Part shown: in pieces, positions 34,980-44,988 of the stretch
Layout: each line of letters starts with the position of its first letter
Numbering within the stretch: position 1 is the stretch's first letter
Assembly (NCBI GenBank): GCA_944326685.1
Contig: CALVEV010000001.1
Span: forward strand, 81,414-145,413
Direction: 5' to 3'
Source of the DNA: Candidatus Gastranaerophilales bacterium
GTDB taxonomy: Bacteria; Cyanobacteriota; Vampirovibrionia; Gastranaerophilales; Gastranaerophilaceae
Length of the DNA stretch: 64,000 bases
Notes under the pieces: generated by a model
Seen by the model: only the letters and a program-made list of their open reading frames with translations
Told to the model about the DNA's origin: nothing
Database searches by the model: none
Position numbers and translations under genes: made by a program

Positions 34980-35406
34980 TTTAGATTCTCCTTATTAATT
35001 ATAATAATTTTACAAATTATTATTTACACCTACTATTTACCCCTATTATTTACTCGACCCCAGATTTTTTCATCATCCAATTAGATATTTCAAAATTCTT
35101 AACAAAATGAGGATGTGGAAAATCCAAAAATCTGTCAATTTTTGAGATTTTTCAAATCCGACCTAAGGTGTGTGAATATCAGGTCGTGTGCGGAATAGGA
35201 GACAACCTAATGTAAAACCGTCCCCCAGAGCTTGCGAGAAAATGTTAATTTTTTCGCAAACTCGAATAGTTTATACGCTTGCATTCAATATCTCTTTATG
35301 GTTTGATTATCATGGAATAAGCTATTCCTCTTAAGCTTATTTAGCTAAAGATTAAGCGGCGAATCTTTACACTAGAGAATAAATAAATTAAGAAGGAAAA
35401 TTAAAC
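34980..35406 (+). other. 427-bp gap with several hairpins; possible RNA gene and rpsP leader
   Basis: No gene is visible. Four inverted repeats are present: CGACCT/AGGTCG (35159-35186), TTGCG/CGCAA extended by GAG/CTC (35228-35263), GGAATA-AGC-TATTCC (35314-35328) and TAAAGATT/AATCTTTA with loop AAGCGGCG (35346-35369). The last two lie just before rpsP and could form a regulatory leader. The first two lie in a locally GC-richer stretch (about 35150-35270) that could be a separate small RNA. I could not match it to SRP, 6S, RNase P or tmRNA. Confidence 0.35.
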
Positions 35407-35787
35407 ATGTTAAAAATCAGACTTAAAAGATTAGGTGCTAAAAAAGCTCCAGTATACAGAATTATTGTTATCAACTCTACTACTAAAAGAGAAGGTAGAC
35501 CAATTCAAGAATTAGGATACTACAATCCAAAATCTAAAGAAATGAAACTAGATAAAGCAACTGCTGAATCTTGGATTTCTAAAGGAGCTCAACCTACTGA
35601 TACAGTTGCATACTTACTTAAAAACTGCAACGAAGATGGTACTTTAAACTACAAAAAATCTGATGTAGTTAAATTATCTAAAAAAGCTAAAGCTAAACAA
35701 GAAGCTGAAGCTGCAGCTAAGGCTGAAGCTGAAAAAGCAGCTGCTGAAGCTCAAGAAGCTCCTGCAGAAGAAACTGCTGCTGAATAA
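35407..35787 (+). CDS. rpsP: 30S ribosomal protein S16 with Ala/Glu-rich tail
   Basis: Residues 1-82 are standard S16 ([43 protein letters not shown]). Residues about 92-126 are an added low-complexity helix of Lys, Ala and Glu ([20 protein letters not shown]), a tail seen in some lineages. GAAGGA precedes the ATG. The gene is followed by its own terminator and preceded by the hairpin-bearing gap. The usual neighbours (ffh, rimM, trmD) are absent. Confidence 0.96.
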   Translation: MLKIRLKRLGAKKAPVYRIIVINSTTKREGRPIQELGYYNPKSKEMKLDKATAESWISKGAQPTDTVAYLLKNCNEDGTLNYKKSDVVKLSKKAKAKQEAEAAAKAEAEKAAAEAQEAPAEETAAE

Positions 35788-35814
35788 TAAGTTATTTAAT
35801 TCACACACACATAG

Positions 35815-35852
35815 AACACCGATAAAACTTAATTGTTTCATCGGTGTTTTTT
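35815..35852 (+). terminator. terminator of rpsP
   Basis: AACACCGAT-A-AAAC pairs with GTTT-C-ATCGGTGTT with one mismatch, followed by TTTTTATT. Confidence 0.9.
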
Positions 35853-35911
35853 ATTAACTTTATTATTGTTTACAATTTGTCTTAATTATAATAATAAGTT
35901 ATGATTATTAT

Positions 35912-37474
35912 ATGGAAAGTGGGAAGATTGTTGTAGTCGATGATGAAAAAATAGTAACCTCAGCCTTTAAAACTTTATTAATGGTTGAAGGCTTTGATAA
36001 TGCCGAATTTTTCAACAACCCTAAAGAAGCTCTTGAATATTTAAAAAACAACACCCCAGACCTTATTATCTCTGATTTTCTCATGCCAGAAATGAACGGA
36101 TTAGAATTTTTAACAAAAGCTAAAAAATTATATCCGGAAGTAAGTAAAATTCTACTTACTGGTTATGCTGATAAAGAAAATGCAATAAGAGCAATTAACG
36201 AAGTTGGACTTTATAGATATATTGAAAAACCTTGGGATAACGACGATTTAATAATCAATATAAAAAATGGAATTGAAAGAAGTTACTTATTATCACAACT
36301 AAGACAAAAAATTGCAGAACTCGAAGTTGCCAAAAAAGAACTTGAAAATTATTCTCACAATCTTGAAAGAATTGTTGCAGAAAGAACTGCTGATCTTGTA
36401 GAATCAAATGCAAAACTAAGCAGTATTATTACAAATTCAGCAGACGGAATTTTTGTTGTTAACAATCAAGGGAAAATTGAACAAGCAAACCCTGCTTGCG
36501 AAACTTTATCAGGTTTAAGCGAAGAAAATCTTAAAAAATTACATATTGAAAAATTCATATGTTCTGACAAAATCGACATAATGGATTCAATAAAATCATC
36601 TGATGACAATGAATTTCATGTCAGAGATTGCTATATATTAAATCTTTTAAGCAATTCTCAAATACCTATTGATATAAGTCTTGCTAAAATTTCTGATACC
36701 AGTTATGTTGGAGTAATTCATGATATATCAGAACAAAAAGAATCTGATAAACTTAGAGATGATTTTATTGCAACGTTAACACATGATTTAAGAACGCCAT
36801 TACTGGCAGCAATTCAAACTTTAAAATTCTTTATAGATGGCTCTTTAGGTGAAATCTCTGATAAACAAAAAGTTTTATTATCTACAATGCAAAAAAGTAA
36901 TGAAGATTTATTAGGTCTTGTTAATGCTTTATTAGAAGTATATCGTTTTGATGCGCAAAAGCTTGTACTTTGTAAAACTAATTTCTGCTTTAACTCTTTA
37001 GTAAAACAAGTATACAACGAATTACTTCCACTTGCTCAAAAGAAAAATATAGATTTTAAACTAGACATTCCTGAAAATAACATTACAATACATGCAGATG
37101 GTGGCGAAATAAGACGAGTTATTTGTAATTTATGCGGAAATGCTATTAATTATACCAATAATGGAGGAGAAGTTATTGTATCTGTAAAAACAGAAGAAAA
37201 AGATTTAATATTCTCTGTTCTTGACAATGGAAATGGAATCCCTAAAGAAGATATACCACACTTATTCCAAAGATTTTCTCAGGGGACAAGCCAAAAACGT
37301 TCAACAGGAACAGGATTAGGCTTATATCTTTCAAGACAAATAATAGAAGCTCATAATGGGAAAATTTGGCTTGAAAGCAAATTAAATAAAGGAAGTGAAT
37401 TTTCATTCCTTCTAACAGATGTAGTCGAAATTAATACACAAAATAGTAAAAAAGAAGAGGTTAAAATAAAATAA
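35912..37474 (+). CDS. hybrid histidine kinase: receiver-PAS-HisKA-HATPase
   Basis: An N-terminal receiver (1-120) with D10/D11, phosphoacceptor D55 in LIISDFLMPEMNG and K106 is followed by a coiled coil (about 125-165), a PAS domain (about 168-275, DGIFVVNNQGKIEQANPACETL), the dimerisation/phosphoacceptor H291 in THDLRTPL, and a catalytic domain with VICNLCGNAINYTNNGG (N box), DNGNGIP (G1) and GTGLGLYLSRQI (G2). No membrane segment, so a cytoplasmic sensor. It is one bp from the response regulator, its probable partner. No clear Shine-Dalgarno. Confidence 0.92.
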   Translation: MESGKIVVVDDEKIVTSAFKTLLMVEGFDNAEFFNNPKEALEYLKNNTPDLIISDFLMPEMNGLEFLTKAKKLYPEVSKILLTGYADKENAIRAINEVGLYRYIEKPWDNDDLIINIKNGIERSYLLSQLRQKIAELEVAKKELENYSHNLERIVAERTADLVESNAKLSSIITNSADGIFVVNNQGKIEQANPACETLSGLSEENLKKLHIEKFICSDKIDIMDSIKSSDDNEFHVRDCYILNLLSNSQIPIDISLAKISDTSYVGVIHDISEQKESDKLRDDFIATLTHDLRTPLLAAIQTLKFFIDGSLGEISDKQKVLLSTMQKSNEDLLGLVNALLEVYRFDAQKLVLCKTNFCFNSLVKQVYNELLPLAQKKNIDFKLDIPENNITIHADGGEIRRVICNLCGNAINYTNNGGEVIVSVKTEEKDLIFSVLDNGNGIPKEDIPHLFQRFSQGTSQKRSTGTGLGLYLSRQIIEAHNGKIWLESKLNKGSEFSFLLTDVVEINTQNSKKEEVKIK

Positions 37475-37475
37475 T

Positions 37476-38147
37476 ATGATAAGAGTTTTACTTGTTGAAG
37501 ATCACGAACTTGTAAGAATGGGTTTATCAATAATGATTGATAAAGCCGAAGATATAACTCTTGTAGGAGAAGCAGAAAACGGATTATCAGGGGTAGAGCT
37601 TGCAAAACAATTATCACCTGACATTGTGCTTATGGATATTGGACTTCCTAATATTGATGGTATTGAAGCAACAAAAAGAATAAAAGATTTTAACCCACAA
37701 ATAAAAGTTTTAATTTTTACCTCAAGAGATACTGAAGATGATGTATTTGCAGCTTTCAAATCAGGTGCTGACGGTTATATTATGAAAGGAGCAAGTACAG
37801 AAAATATTCATACTGCTATACGCTCTGTTAATGAAGGTGTTGCTTGGATTGATCCTGCTATTGCAAGACTTGTTTTATCAAGTATTCAAGCACCAACAAC
37901 TAATAATGAAACACGAACATCAAACGGAATAAATTATAAAGCTGGAAAATCTATGTATGGCTTAACTGAAAGAGAAATGGAAGTTTTAGCCCTTATTGTA
38001 AATGGGCTTACTAACCCACAAATTGCAGAAGAATTAACAATTACAAGAGCAACTGCAAAAGCACATGTTCATAGTGTTCTACAAAAACTTTCGACTGCAA
38101 CAAGAACTCAAGCAACAAGAAAAGCGATGGATGAGGGCTTAGTATAA
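37476..38147 (+). CDS. NarL/FixJ-type response regulator
   Basis: Receiver with E8-D9, phosphoacceptor D54 in VLMDIGLPN and a Lys in DGYIMKG. The LuxR-type helix-turn-helix is LTEREMEVLALIVNGLTNPQIAEELTITRATAKAHVHSVLQKL. It directly follows the hybrid kinase with AGAGG inside the kinase end, so kinase and regulator are co-expressed. It is paralogous to the orphan regulator at 16552-17214. Confidence 0.93.
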   Translation: MIRVLLVEDHELVRMGLSIMIDKAEDITLVGEAENGLSGVELAKQLSPDIVLMDIGLPNIDGIEATKRIKDFNPQIKVLIFTSRDTEDDVFAAFKSGADGYIMKGASTENIHTAIRSVNEGVAWIDPAIARLVLSSIQAPTTNNETRTSNGINYKAGKSMYGLTEREMEVLALIVNGLTNPQIAEELTITRATAKAHVHSVLQKLSTATRTQATRKAMDEGLV

Positions 38148-38148
38148 A

Positions 38149-39450
38149 ATGTTTTGGGCAATTATTGCTATAGCTTTTGTAACATTTTTTAGAGTACAAG
38201 TAGAGGATATGCATGTATTCAAAGAAAAAAATCCTGTACTTAGACAATATCAATACGAATATGAAGCTCAAAAAGAAAATTTAAAAGAAGAATATGAAAA
38301 AAGTATTCTTCCAAAATCAGGTTTCATGCTTGAAGAAGAATACCAACAACAATCCACAGGTATAGATAATGAAAATAGAATCGTAGAAGATAGAAAATAC
38401 CCAAAACCTGCTGATATGAAATATGTCCCTCAGCCAACTTATAAACTTGTAAGATATAACAATCCTCCGGGAACTCCGGAATTAAATATCCCTAGAAAAA
38501 TCGAATTTGAAAGAATTGTTAATGCACAAGGTATTGTATCAGGAGATTTTACAAAACTTGTATATCCTTCAATATACTATTATCCAAAACAAAGATGTAC
38601 AGCTTGTGATGTTTTTGTGATTCCTTTAGATACAAAATTAAATAGAGTTGAAAGAGTTCAAAAAGCAAATGTTATAAAAAAAATTCCTGAACCAATTTTT
38701 TCAACAATTAAAGATTTATCAGAAGAAGGTGCTTTTAGAACAATTACACCTGTAGATTATTCTCCTGACAACAGATATATTGTTGCAAAAGAAAAAACAG
38801 GTTACATTTTTGATGGGATATGGAAAACAGAATTACTTGTCCATGATTTCATGACTGGAAAATCAAAAAAACTTACGGAAGCAAGAGAAACAATTACTGA
38901 TTATTGGCATAATGTTTCAGGAGTTGAATTTGATGACTATAGATGGGACATATATCCTTTAGGATTTGACCAAACAGACCCTACAAGAATTTTTGTTACA
39001 GGTTATGCATATACAGGTGGAGTACCAATATTCTTAGGGACTTGGGCTGTAGATGTTAATGGAGAAAGAACTCAATTAATAGATTTGGAAGGAACTAACC
39101 ATCCTGTATGTATAGTTGGATATAAATTAGTTCACGATAGCTATGTCCCAAGAGAAGAAGTTGAATGGGAAAATGCGAGACAAGAAAAATTAGAAAAAAG
39201 TAATAAGAAAAAAGCCAAAAAAGAACTAAAAAAAGTAAATAAAGAAAAAAAAGTTCAATATAAAAAGAAACTAAAAGAACTTCGAATGCAATATAGATTA
39301 AGAGTAAAAGAGTACAAGAAAAATAGCAAGTCAGGTATGTCAGGAGTCGATGGAAATGTTGTTCCACAAGAAACAACAACTACACCATTAGAAAATAATT
39401 CTCCTCAAGACGAAAATATCAAAAATATAAACCAAGAAAGCTCAAATTAA
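38149..39450 (+). CDS. hypothetical exported or membrane-anchored protein, 433 aa
   Basis: Begins with one hydrophobic segment (MFWAIIAIAFVTFFRV), then a long extracytoplasmic domain containing QRCTACDVFVIPLD and beta-rich repeats such as SPDNRYIVAKEKTGYIFDGIWKTELLVHD that resemble propeller blades (dipeptidyl-peptidase/TolB-like), and ends in a Lys-rich coiled coil (about 343-400) with a Ser/Thr/Asn tail. It starts one base after the response-regulator stop, so it is the third gene of the signalling operon. Function unknown. Confidence 0.6.
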   Translation: MFWAIIAIAFVTFFRVQVEDMHVFKEKNPVLRQYQYEYEAQKENLKEEYEKSILPKSGFMLEEEYQQQSTGIDNENRIVEDRKYPKPADMKYVPQPTYKLVRYNNPPGTPELNIPRKIEFERIVNAQGIVSGDFTKLVYPSIYYYPKQRCTACDVFVIPLDTKLNRVERVQKANVIKKIPEPIFSTIKDLSEEGAFRTITPVDYSPDNRYIVAKEKTGYIFDGIWKTELLVHDFMTGKSKKLTEARETITDYWHNVSGVEFDDYRWDIYPLGFDQTDPTRIFVTGYAYTGGVPIFLGTWAVDVNGERTQLIDLEGTNHPVCIVGYKLVHDSYVPREEVEWENARQEKLEKSNKKKAKKELKKVNKEKKVQYKKKLKELRMQYRLRVKEYKKNSKSGMSGVDGNVVPQETTTTPLENNSPQDENIKNINQESSN

Positions 39451-39453
39451 ATT

Positions 39454-41304
39454 CTATATCTTAGTAGATAAAGATGGAGCAATTTGTATAAATTTACGAA
39501 TCAAATTAGAATCCCATTGTTTTCCAGCACCTTCTGTTAGAATATTGCAAGCAACATCAAGACTTAGACCTTTTCTGTATGGTCTATCACTAATTAGGGC
39601 ATGGAATGCATCAGCTACAGCAACAATTTTAGCTGCAAGAGGGATTTCATCACCTTTTAATTTTTCAGGATATCCTGTTCCATCAATATGTTCATGGTGA
39701 TATTTTACAATTGGAATTAAATCTCTTAGTGCTTCATTTGGCATCAATACTTTATCTGCACCAATAGTTGGGTGTTGTTTCATAACATTCCATTCATCAT
39801 CAGATAATCTATCAGGTTTTTTCAAGATATTTTCAGGAATACCAATTTTCCCTACATCATGTAATAATGCACCTAATTTAATTCTTTGAACTTCATCTTC
39901 AGGAAGATTTATAGCTCTTGCTAATGCCTCAGAATATCTTGATACAGATGTTGAATGACCTTTTGTATAAGGATCTTTTGCATCAATTGCACCTGCTAAA
40001 GATGTAGCAATTTCTGATAAGTGATTTACAGAATTAATTTGTTCATTATTGAATTTTTTCAATAATTCTTCTTCAAAATTCATTCCCATTTGCGAATGAC
40101 GTTTTGATAAAACTTCAGCATATGAATGAAGAGCAACATCATCCCAGAAATTAAAATCAGAAGAACTTATTATTGCTGACATACCATCTTTATATCCTTG
40201 AGCTTGAGATATGTACATAGCTTGCTCTGCAAGAATTAACAACTTTTCTTGTTCCTTCGCACATTCAGGATATGATGCGATACCTACAGAAACTTTAACA
40301 GGTCCTACATCATCTACAAAACAACAAGACAAGCTATATGTAATATATTCTGCAATATACTTTGCCTCAGATACATTAGTATTAGGCAATATTAAAGCAA
40401 TCTCATCTCCTCCATAACGTCCTGCCATGTCAGATTTTCTCATATTATGTTTTACCTTTTCGGCAACAAGTTTTATAACCTCGTCACCTTTTGCATGGCC
40501 TAACTCTCTATTTATTTTGGAAATATTATTTACATCTAACATTACAATTGATAAATCTTGACCTGTTTCTTCAGCATTGTTTAATTCTTTTGTTAAACAT
40601 TCTTGGAAACCTCTGTGGTTATACAATTGAGTTAAAGAGTCAGTATTTCTATGAGCATTTGCTGCATCAATCAAGGAATAATTATCAATTACAGTTGCAA
40701 CATAATTAGCAACAAAGGAACATAGATTTCTTTGAGATTCGTCTAATTCATCTGATATTATCATTACACCAATACACTTATTTAAAGATATCATTGGGAA
40801 TATCGTAACAGAATGATTATGAAAATATGCTAAATTTAAGAAATTAACATTTTTTTCGCTTACTACAGATTGACTAAAAAATGCTTTATTTACAGGATTG
40901 GCTGTATCATTTTTAAATACTTTTGAAACAAAAGCATTATCCATTTTATCTATTAATTTTAAATTTATGCAACCAGAATTTTCATTATATAATCCACAAG
41001 CAGTAAAAGAAGCTCCAATATAATTTCTTAATATTTTATGGATTCTCAAATAAAAAGATGATGGATCCTTCGCAGGTGATAATCTTAAAATTGCATCAAT
41101 AACTTGTTTGTAAATTTGAGTATCATTTTTGTTTCTATTTGATAATGAATTTAAAGTTGAAATTCGGCTTGGAACAGATGTTGATGATAACAAATTAACC
41201 TTCGCCACTAACTTACTTGCAGATAGGGGCGATGTAGCATTTGTATTATTGGGAAAATGCTTTTTCGTATCTTCCTTGAGTATATGTTGTTTATTGCGTT
41301 CCAA
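39454..41304 (-). CDS. GAF-GGDEF-HD-GYP protein (cyclic di-GMP turnover)
   Basis: Three domains: GAF-like (about 60-210), GGDEF (about 215-380) with the active-site GGDEI at 298-302 and an intact inhibitory I-site R289-K-S-D292, and HD-GYP phosphodiesterase (about 425-610) with HD at 482-483 and HHEHIDGTGYP at 536-546. Both synthetic and hydrolytic motifs are essentially complete, so it could be bifunctional. TTG start with AGGT eight bases upstream. c-di-GMP typically switches motility, which suits a flagellated cell. It converges on the gene ending at 39450. Confidence 0.9.
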   Translation of the reverse strand: MERNKQHILKEDTKKHFPNNTNATSPLSASKLVAKVNLLSSTSVPSRISTLNSLSNRNKNDTQIYKQVIDAILRLSPAKDPSSFYLRIHKILRNYIGASFTACGLYNENSGCINLKLIDKMDNAFVSKVFKNDTANPVNKAFFSQSVVSEKNVNFLNLAYFHNHSVTIFPMISLNKCIGVMIISDELDESQRNLCSFVANYVATVIDNYSLIDAANAHRNTDSLTQLYNHRGFQECLTKELNNAEETGQDLSIVMLDVNNISKINRELGHAKGDEVIKLVAEKVKHNMRKSDMAGRYGGDEIALILPNTNVSEAKYIAEYITYSLSCCFVDDVGPVKVSVGIASYPECAKEQEKLLILAEQAMYISQAQGYKDGMSAIISSSDFNFWDDVALHSYAEVLSKRHSQMGMNFEEELLKKFNNEQINSVNHLSEIATSLAGAIDAKDPYTKGHSTSVSRYSEALARAINLPEDEVQRIKLGALLHDVGKIGIPENILKKPDRLSDDEWNVMKQHPTIGADKVLMPNEALRDLIPIVKYHHEHIDGTGYPEKLKGDEIPLAAKIVAVADAFHALISDRPYRKGLSLDVACNILTEGAGKQWDSNLIRKFIQIAPSLSTKI

Positions 41305-41407
41305 AATAAATTACCTACACATGATATGATACAATATTTAAGTAAAAAAATAAATCTTTTTTGCCATTTTAATTCAGATTGTTAACATTTTTTAAGAAAT
41401 TTGACAC

Positions 41408-42190
41408 CTATTTTCGCATGCTTTTTAATTTATTTTCTATTACAAAGTTGATAAAACCTTGTGGTAAATGGGAAAATATTTCTGTTACTTTTGCGTCAAA
41501 ACCAATTGTATATGATGGTTTTGGATTAGATAATTTTTCTATGTTTAATATCTTATCTACAACTTTTGAAACTGGCATACCTTTTGTTTCATTTTTTAGC
41601 GCATTTTTTACAAGATATTTACATTCTGCCTCATATCCGTTTGATTTCTCTAATACATTGTTGTTTTCTTTTATTGACTTTGACCAAATTGGTGTGGCAA
41701 TTGAGCCTAATTTTAGTGAAACAACTTTTATACCACTTTCTAAACTATACAAATTAAATAAAATATCCAATGCTCTTTTTGATGCACAATAAGGAGCAAT
41801 AAATGGATATATCCCAAACGAAGACATAGAACTTATATTAACCACTTTATTCACTGATAATGCCCTTGTTAATTCTAATGCCCCAAATACATTTACATCG
41901 AATTGGCGTCTTAATTCGGTCATATCAATTAATTCTAAAGCCCCTGCAACAACACACCCTGCTACATTAAATATAGTATCTATTTTTTCTGTTTGAGAAT
42001 TAATAAATTCTATTGCTTGTTGGATTGTTTCAGGCTTTGAATAATCTACATAAAAAGGAATTATATTTTCGCCTGTTAATTTTAATTTTTCATTCCTGTA
42101 GCCAGCATAAACAATATTATTCTTTGAATATTCTTCTGCTAAGGCTTTACCTATTCCAGATGTTGTTCCTGTTATTACATAAGTTTTCAT
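41408..42190 (-). CDS. short-chain dehydrogenase/reductase
   Basis: A classical SDR of 260 aa: cofactor motif TGTTSGIG (7-14), NVAG (75-78), catalytic Ser in NISSMSS (118-124) and Y134-x3-K138 (PYCASK). The acidic V-D-Y (48-50) fits NAD(P) binding. The substrate is not predictable. No Shine-Dalgarno; TAGAAT (42197-42202) lies exactly six bases before the ATG, so a leaderless transcript is likely. Confidence 0.88.
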   Translation of the reverse strand: MKTYVITGTTSGIGKALAEEYSKNNIVYAGYRNEKLKLTGENIIPFYVDYSKPETIQQAIEFINSQTEKIDTIFNVAGCVVAGALELIDMTELRRQFDVNVFGALELTRALSVNKVVNISSMSSFGIYPFIAPYCASKRALDILFNLYSLESGIKVVSLKLGSIATPIWSKSIKENNNVLEKSNGYEAECKYLVKNALKNETKGMPVSKVVDKILNIEKLSNPKPSYTIGFDAKVTEIFSHLPQGFINFVIENKLKSMRK

Positions 42191-42272
42191 AATTATATTC
42201 TATTATAACCAAACCATGCCTGTACATTTGAATTTTTTTATTGTTTAGAATAAACTCTTATTGGAGACTATT

Positions 42273-43814
42273 ATGATTTTATTATTTTTATATTTATCTA
42301 TTTTTACAATTTATTTCATTACACTAACCGTAATGAGTTTAAAACATGAGAAAAAACAAAGAGATACATACAACCAAAGAGAACACAATCTATGTGTTGT
42401 TATATATTCTCACAACAATGCTCAAACTATTGAAAACTTAGTTAAGCAATTAAAAACACAAACTTATCCAAGAAGAAACTATTCTATTAATGTCATCTTA
42501 GATAACTGTAGTGATGAATCTGAATTTTTATTCCAAAGTGATTTAGATGTTAATGTTTTAAATATCAAAAACGTTGATACAGTGGGCAAAGACCAAGCTA
42601 TATCTATTATGACAGAAAGATTATCTACTGTTACAAATATCGATGCATACGTTTTCCTTGATGCTAAATATTACGTAAATTCAGATTTTCTTACAAACAT
42701 AAATAATTCATTACAAAAAAATCACGTTATTACTGGTGCAGTTAATCTTATTTGCAAAGATGAATTATCTTTAATAGATAATATTAAATATAACTATAAT
42801 CAATATTGTAATAATTTTATCAATAAATCTAGAGCAAAATTAGGATTAAGCACTTTAATTAATTCTGATGCGCTTGTTATTAAAAAACAAATTGTTGATG
42901 CAATTGGTTCTGTTAACTTTAAAGATATTAATTCTGAATTAAAATATACGCTTTTACTTGCTAAATTAAATTGTAAATGTATTTTTGATTCAAATATTAA
43001 AGTTTATCTAGATATGGAACATTATGATTTAAGAATTCCATCTCTAAGTCACAGATGTTCTATGTTCTTTAATGCAATTAAACAAATTAGCTTTAAAAAT
43101 AAAAGTCTTACAGAACTTATTTTTTCTTTAATTGCGCCAAATTGTTTAACAGTTATTTTAGGTTATTTCGCACTACTTACATATGCATATAAGTATATTT
43201 TTTCTGTAAATATTTATCTTATCGCATTAATGTTCGCAGCTCTTACTATAAGTTTTTGCGCAAGCTTATTAAATACAAAAATATTTGCAAAAGAACATTT
43301 ATATCTTTTTGCTTATCCAGCATATACATTCTGTAGAGTGATTTATAACTTCCCTCCTATAAGGTTTGTGAGAAATCTTATGTTTGGAAAAACAGAAGCA
43401 AAACATATAGAAAAACTATTAGTTGATGTATTCGTTTTCGATGGTAGAAGAAATTATCCTTGTAAATTAGAAATTATTTCTGATAGCGGACTTGTTAAAG
43501 TTGTATTTATTAATAGAAAGAAAAAATACACAACAAAAACACAACATATCAGAGTTATTGATGCAATAAAAGAAATTTCTTCAAAACTTGAAGAACACGG
43601 AATGACTCTTAAAATTTGCCAACACTGTAAATATTTTGAACCAACTCAAGATGGTTCAACAAATATGGTTAAAGGTTGTTGCAAATTTGAATTCGCAAAC
43701 AGAACACCTGGCGATATTCTTCCAACTGTTCTATGGAACTCTTGTGAAAGTTTTGAAAAAATGAATATTATAAGTCTTGTTGACGCTATTGGTGCAGGAT
43801 TAAATAAAGAATAA
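42273..43814 (+). CDS. GT2-like glycosyltransferase with C-terminal cysteine cluster
   Basis: The ATG at 42273 with GGAG six bases upstream is preferred over a TTG at 42261. One N-terminal membrane helix precedes a GT-A domain (CVVIYSHNNAQTIENLVKQL, AYVFLDAKYYVNSDFL) and two or more helices near 295-345. The DxD position reads D-A-K, so metal binding may be altered. The last 70 residues carry C449, C452, C469, C470 and C491 in CQHCKYFEP-KGCCKF-NSCESF, a small probable metal-binding module not usual for GT2. It is followed one bp later by hemW. Confidence 0.72.
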   Translation: MILLFLYLSIFTIYFITLTVMSLKHEKKQRDTYNQREHNLCVVIYSHNNAQTIENLVKQLKTQTYPRRNYSINVILDNCSDESEFLFQSDLDVNVLNIKNVDTVGKDQAISIMTERLSTVTNIDAYVFLDAKYYVNSDFLTNINNSLQKNHVITGAVNLICKDELSLIDNIKYNYNQYCNNFINKSRAKLGLSTLINSDALVIKKQIVDAIGSVNFKDINSELKYTLLLAKLNCKCIFDSNIKVYLDMEHYDLRIPSLSHRCSMFFNAIKQISFKNKSLTELIFSLIAPNCLTVILGYFALLTYAYKYIFSVNIYLIALMFAALTISFCASLLNTKIFAKEHLYLFAYPAYTFCRVIYNFPPIRFVRNLMFGKTEAKHIEKLLVDVFVFDGRRNYPCKLEIISDSGLVKVVFINRKKKYTTKTQHIRVIDAIKEISSKLEEHGMTLKICQHCKYFEPTQDGSTNMVKGCCKFEFANRTPGDILPTVLWNSCESFEKMNIISLVDAIGAGLNKE

Positions 43815-43815
43815 A

Positions 43816-44895
43816 ATGGCAAATTGTGTATACATACATATTCCATTTTGCTTAAGCAAATGTAAATATTGTTCATTCATATCTTTCACTGATATTTCAA
43901 AAAAAACAGGATATCTTTATTCTTTACTTAAAGAAATAGATTACTACTACCAAAATGAACCTTTAGATACTATTTATTTTGGAGGTGGAACTCCATCTTT
44001 AATGGAAATAAATGAGTTAAAGAAAATATTAGATAAACTCAATTTTAACAAAGATACCGAAATTACTATTGAGGTTAACCCTGATTCTATTGATGAAAAA
44101 TATCTTATTGGATTAAAAGATATTGGATTTAACAGATTAAGCATTGGTTCACAATCATTTGATGATAATATACTTGTTCAAATAGGGCGTAGACACAATG
44201 CTGACCAAATATTTCAAACAATTGAACTTGCTCAAAAAGCTGGTTTTAAAAATATAAGTGTTGATTTAATATACGGTCTTCCAAACCAAACTCTTGAGAT
44301 GTTTAAAAAAGACCTGAATATAATAAATTCATTACCAATTCAACATGTTTCACTATACGGATTAAAAATTGATGAAGGGTGTTATTTTTATAAAAACTTT
44401 CCTCAAAATCTTCCAAATGATGATATTCAGGCAGATATGTATTTAACAGCTATTGAGAAATTAAAAGATTTTGACCATTATGAAATAAGTAATTTTGCAA
44501 AAACAGGCTTTGAATCCAAACACAACCTTAACTATTGGAAAGAAAATGAATATTATGGCTTTGGAATAGCGGCTCATGGATTTATTGATGAAATAAGATA
44601 TTCAAACTATGAAACATTAGAAAAATATCTAGAAAATCCTATTGAAAGAGAATATGGAAAATTTTTGACAGAACAAGAAAAATTAGAAGAAAGTATATTT
44701 CTTGGTTTTCGTATAAAAGAAGGCATTAATACCAAGTCAATAAATGAAAAGTATCATATTGACTTTGATAAAAAATACAAAGATATTATTGAGAAATACA
44801 TCTCTACAGGCCATCTTATAAAAACAAAACAAGGGTATCAACTATCTGACGAAGGGTTTTTATTAAGTAACATTATTTTATCTGAATTTATTTAA
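43816..44895 (+). CDS. hemW: radical SAM protein HemW (coproporphyrinogen oxidase-like)
   Basis: A CxxxCxxC iron-sulphur motif (C12, C16, C19 in HIPFCLSKCKYCSF), the SAM-binding FGGGTPSL, EVNPDSID, and LSIGSQSFDDNIL with a late ISNFAKTGFESKHNLNYW. HemW lacks the extra cysteine of HemN; it is a heme chaperone rather than an oxidase in the characterised cases. The gene abuts the glycosyltransferase and belongs to the same transcript. No heme-synthesis genes are nearby. Confidence 0.9.
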   Translation: MANCVYIHIPFCLSKCKYCSFISFTDISKKTGYLYSLLKEIDYYYQNEPLDTIYFGGGTPSLMEINELKKILDKLNFNKDTEITIEVNPDSIDEKYLIGLKDIGFNRLSIGSQSFDDNILVQIGRRHNADQIFQTIELAQKAGFKNISVDLIYGLPNQTLEMFKKDLNIINSLPIQHVSLYGLKIDEGCYFYKNFPQNLPNDDIQADMYLTAIEKLKDFDHYEISNFAKTGFESKHNLNYWKENEYYGFGIAAHGFIDEIRYSNYETLEKYLENPIEREYGKFLTEQEKLEESIFLGFRIKEGINTKSINEKYHIDFDKKYKDIIEKYISTGHLIKTKQGYQLSDEGFLLSNIILSEFI

Positions 44896-44988
44896 GTATT
44901 ATAGACTTGATTTTAGTCATTGTTTAGTGTTGAATATAATTACTGAGAAAAATATTTCTCTAGTCTTTAAGAAAGTAGATTCAATTTA

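Noticed and set aside
35130..35260. SRP RNA (ffs) gene upstream of rpsP
   Set aside because: A CAGGTC...GCGGAATAGGAGACAACC stretch looked similar to helix 8, but the GGAA tetraloop is not closed by pairing bases and the conserved AGCAGCC is missing.
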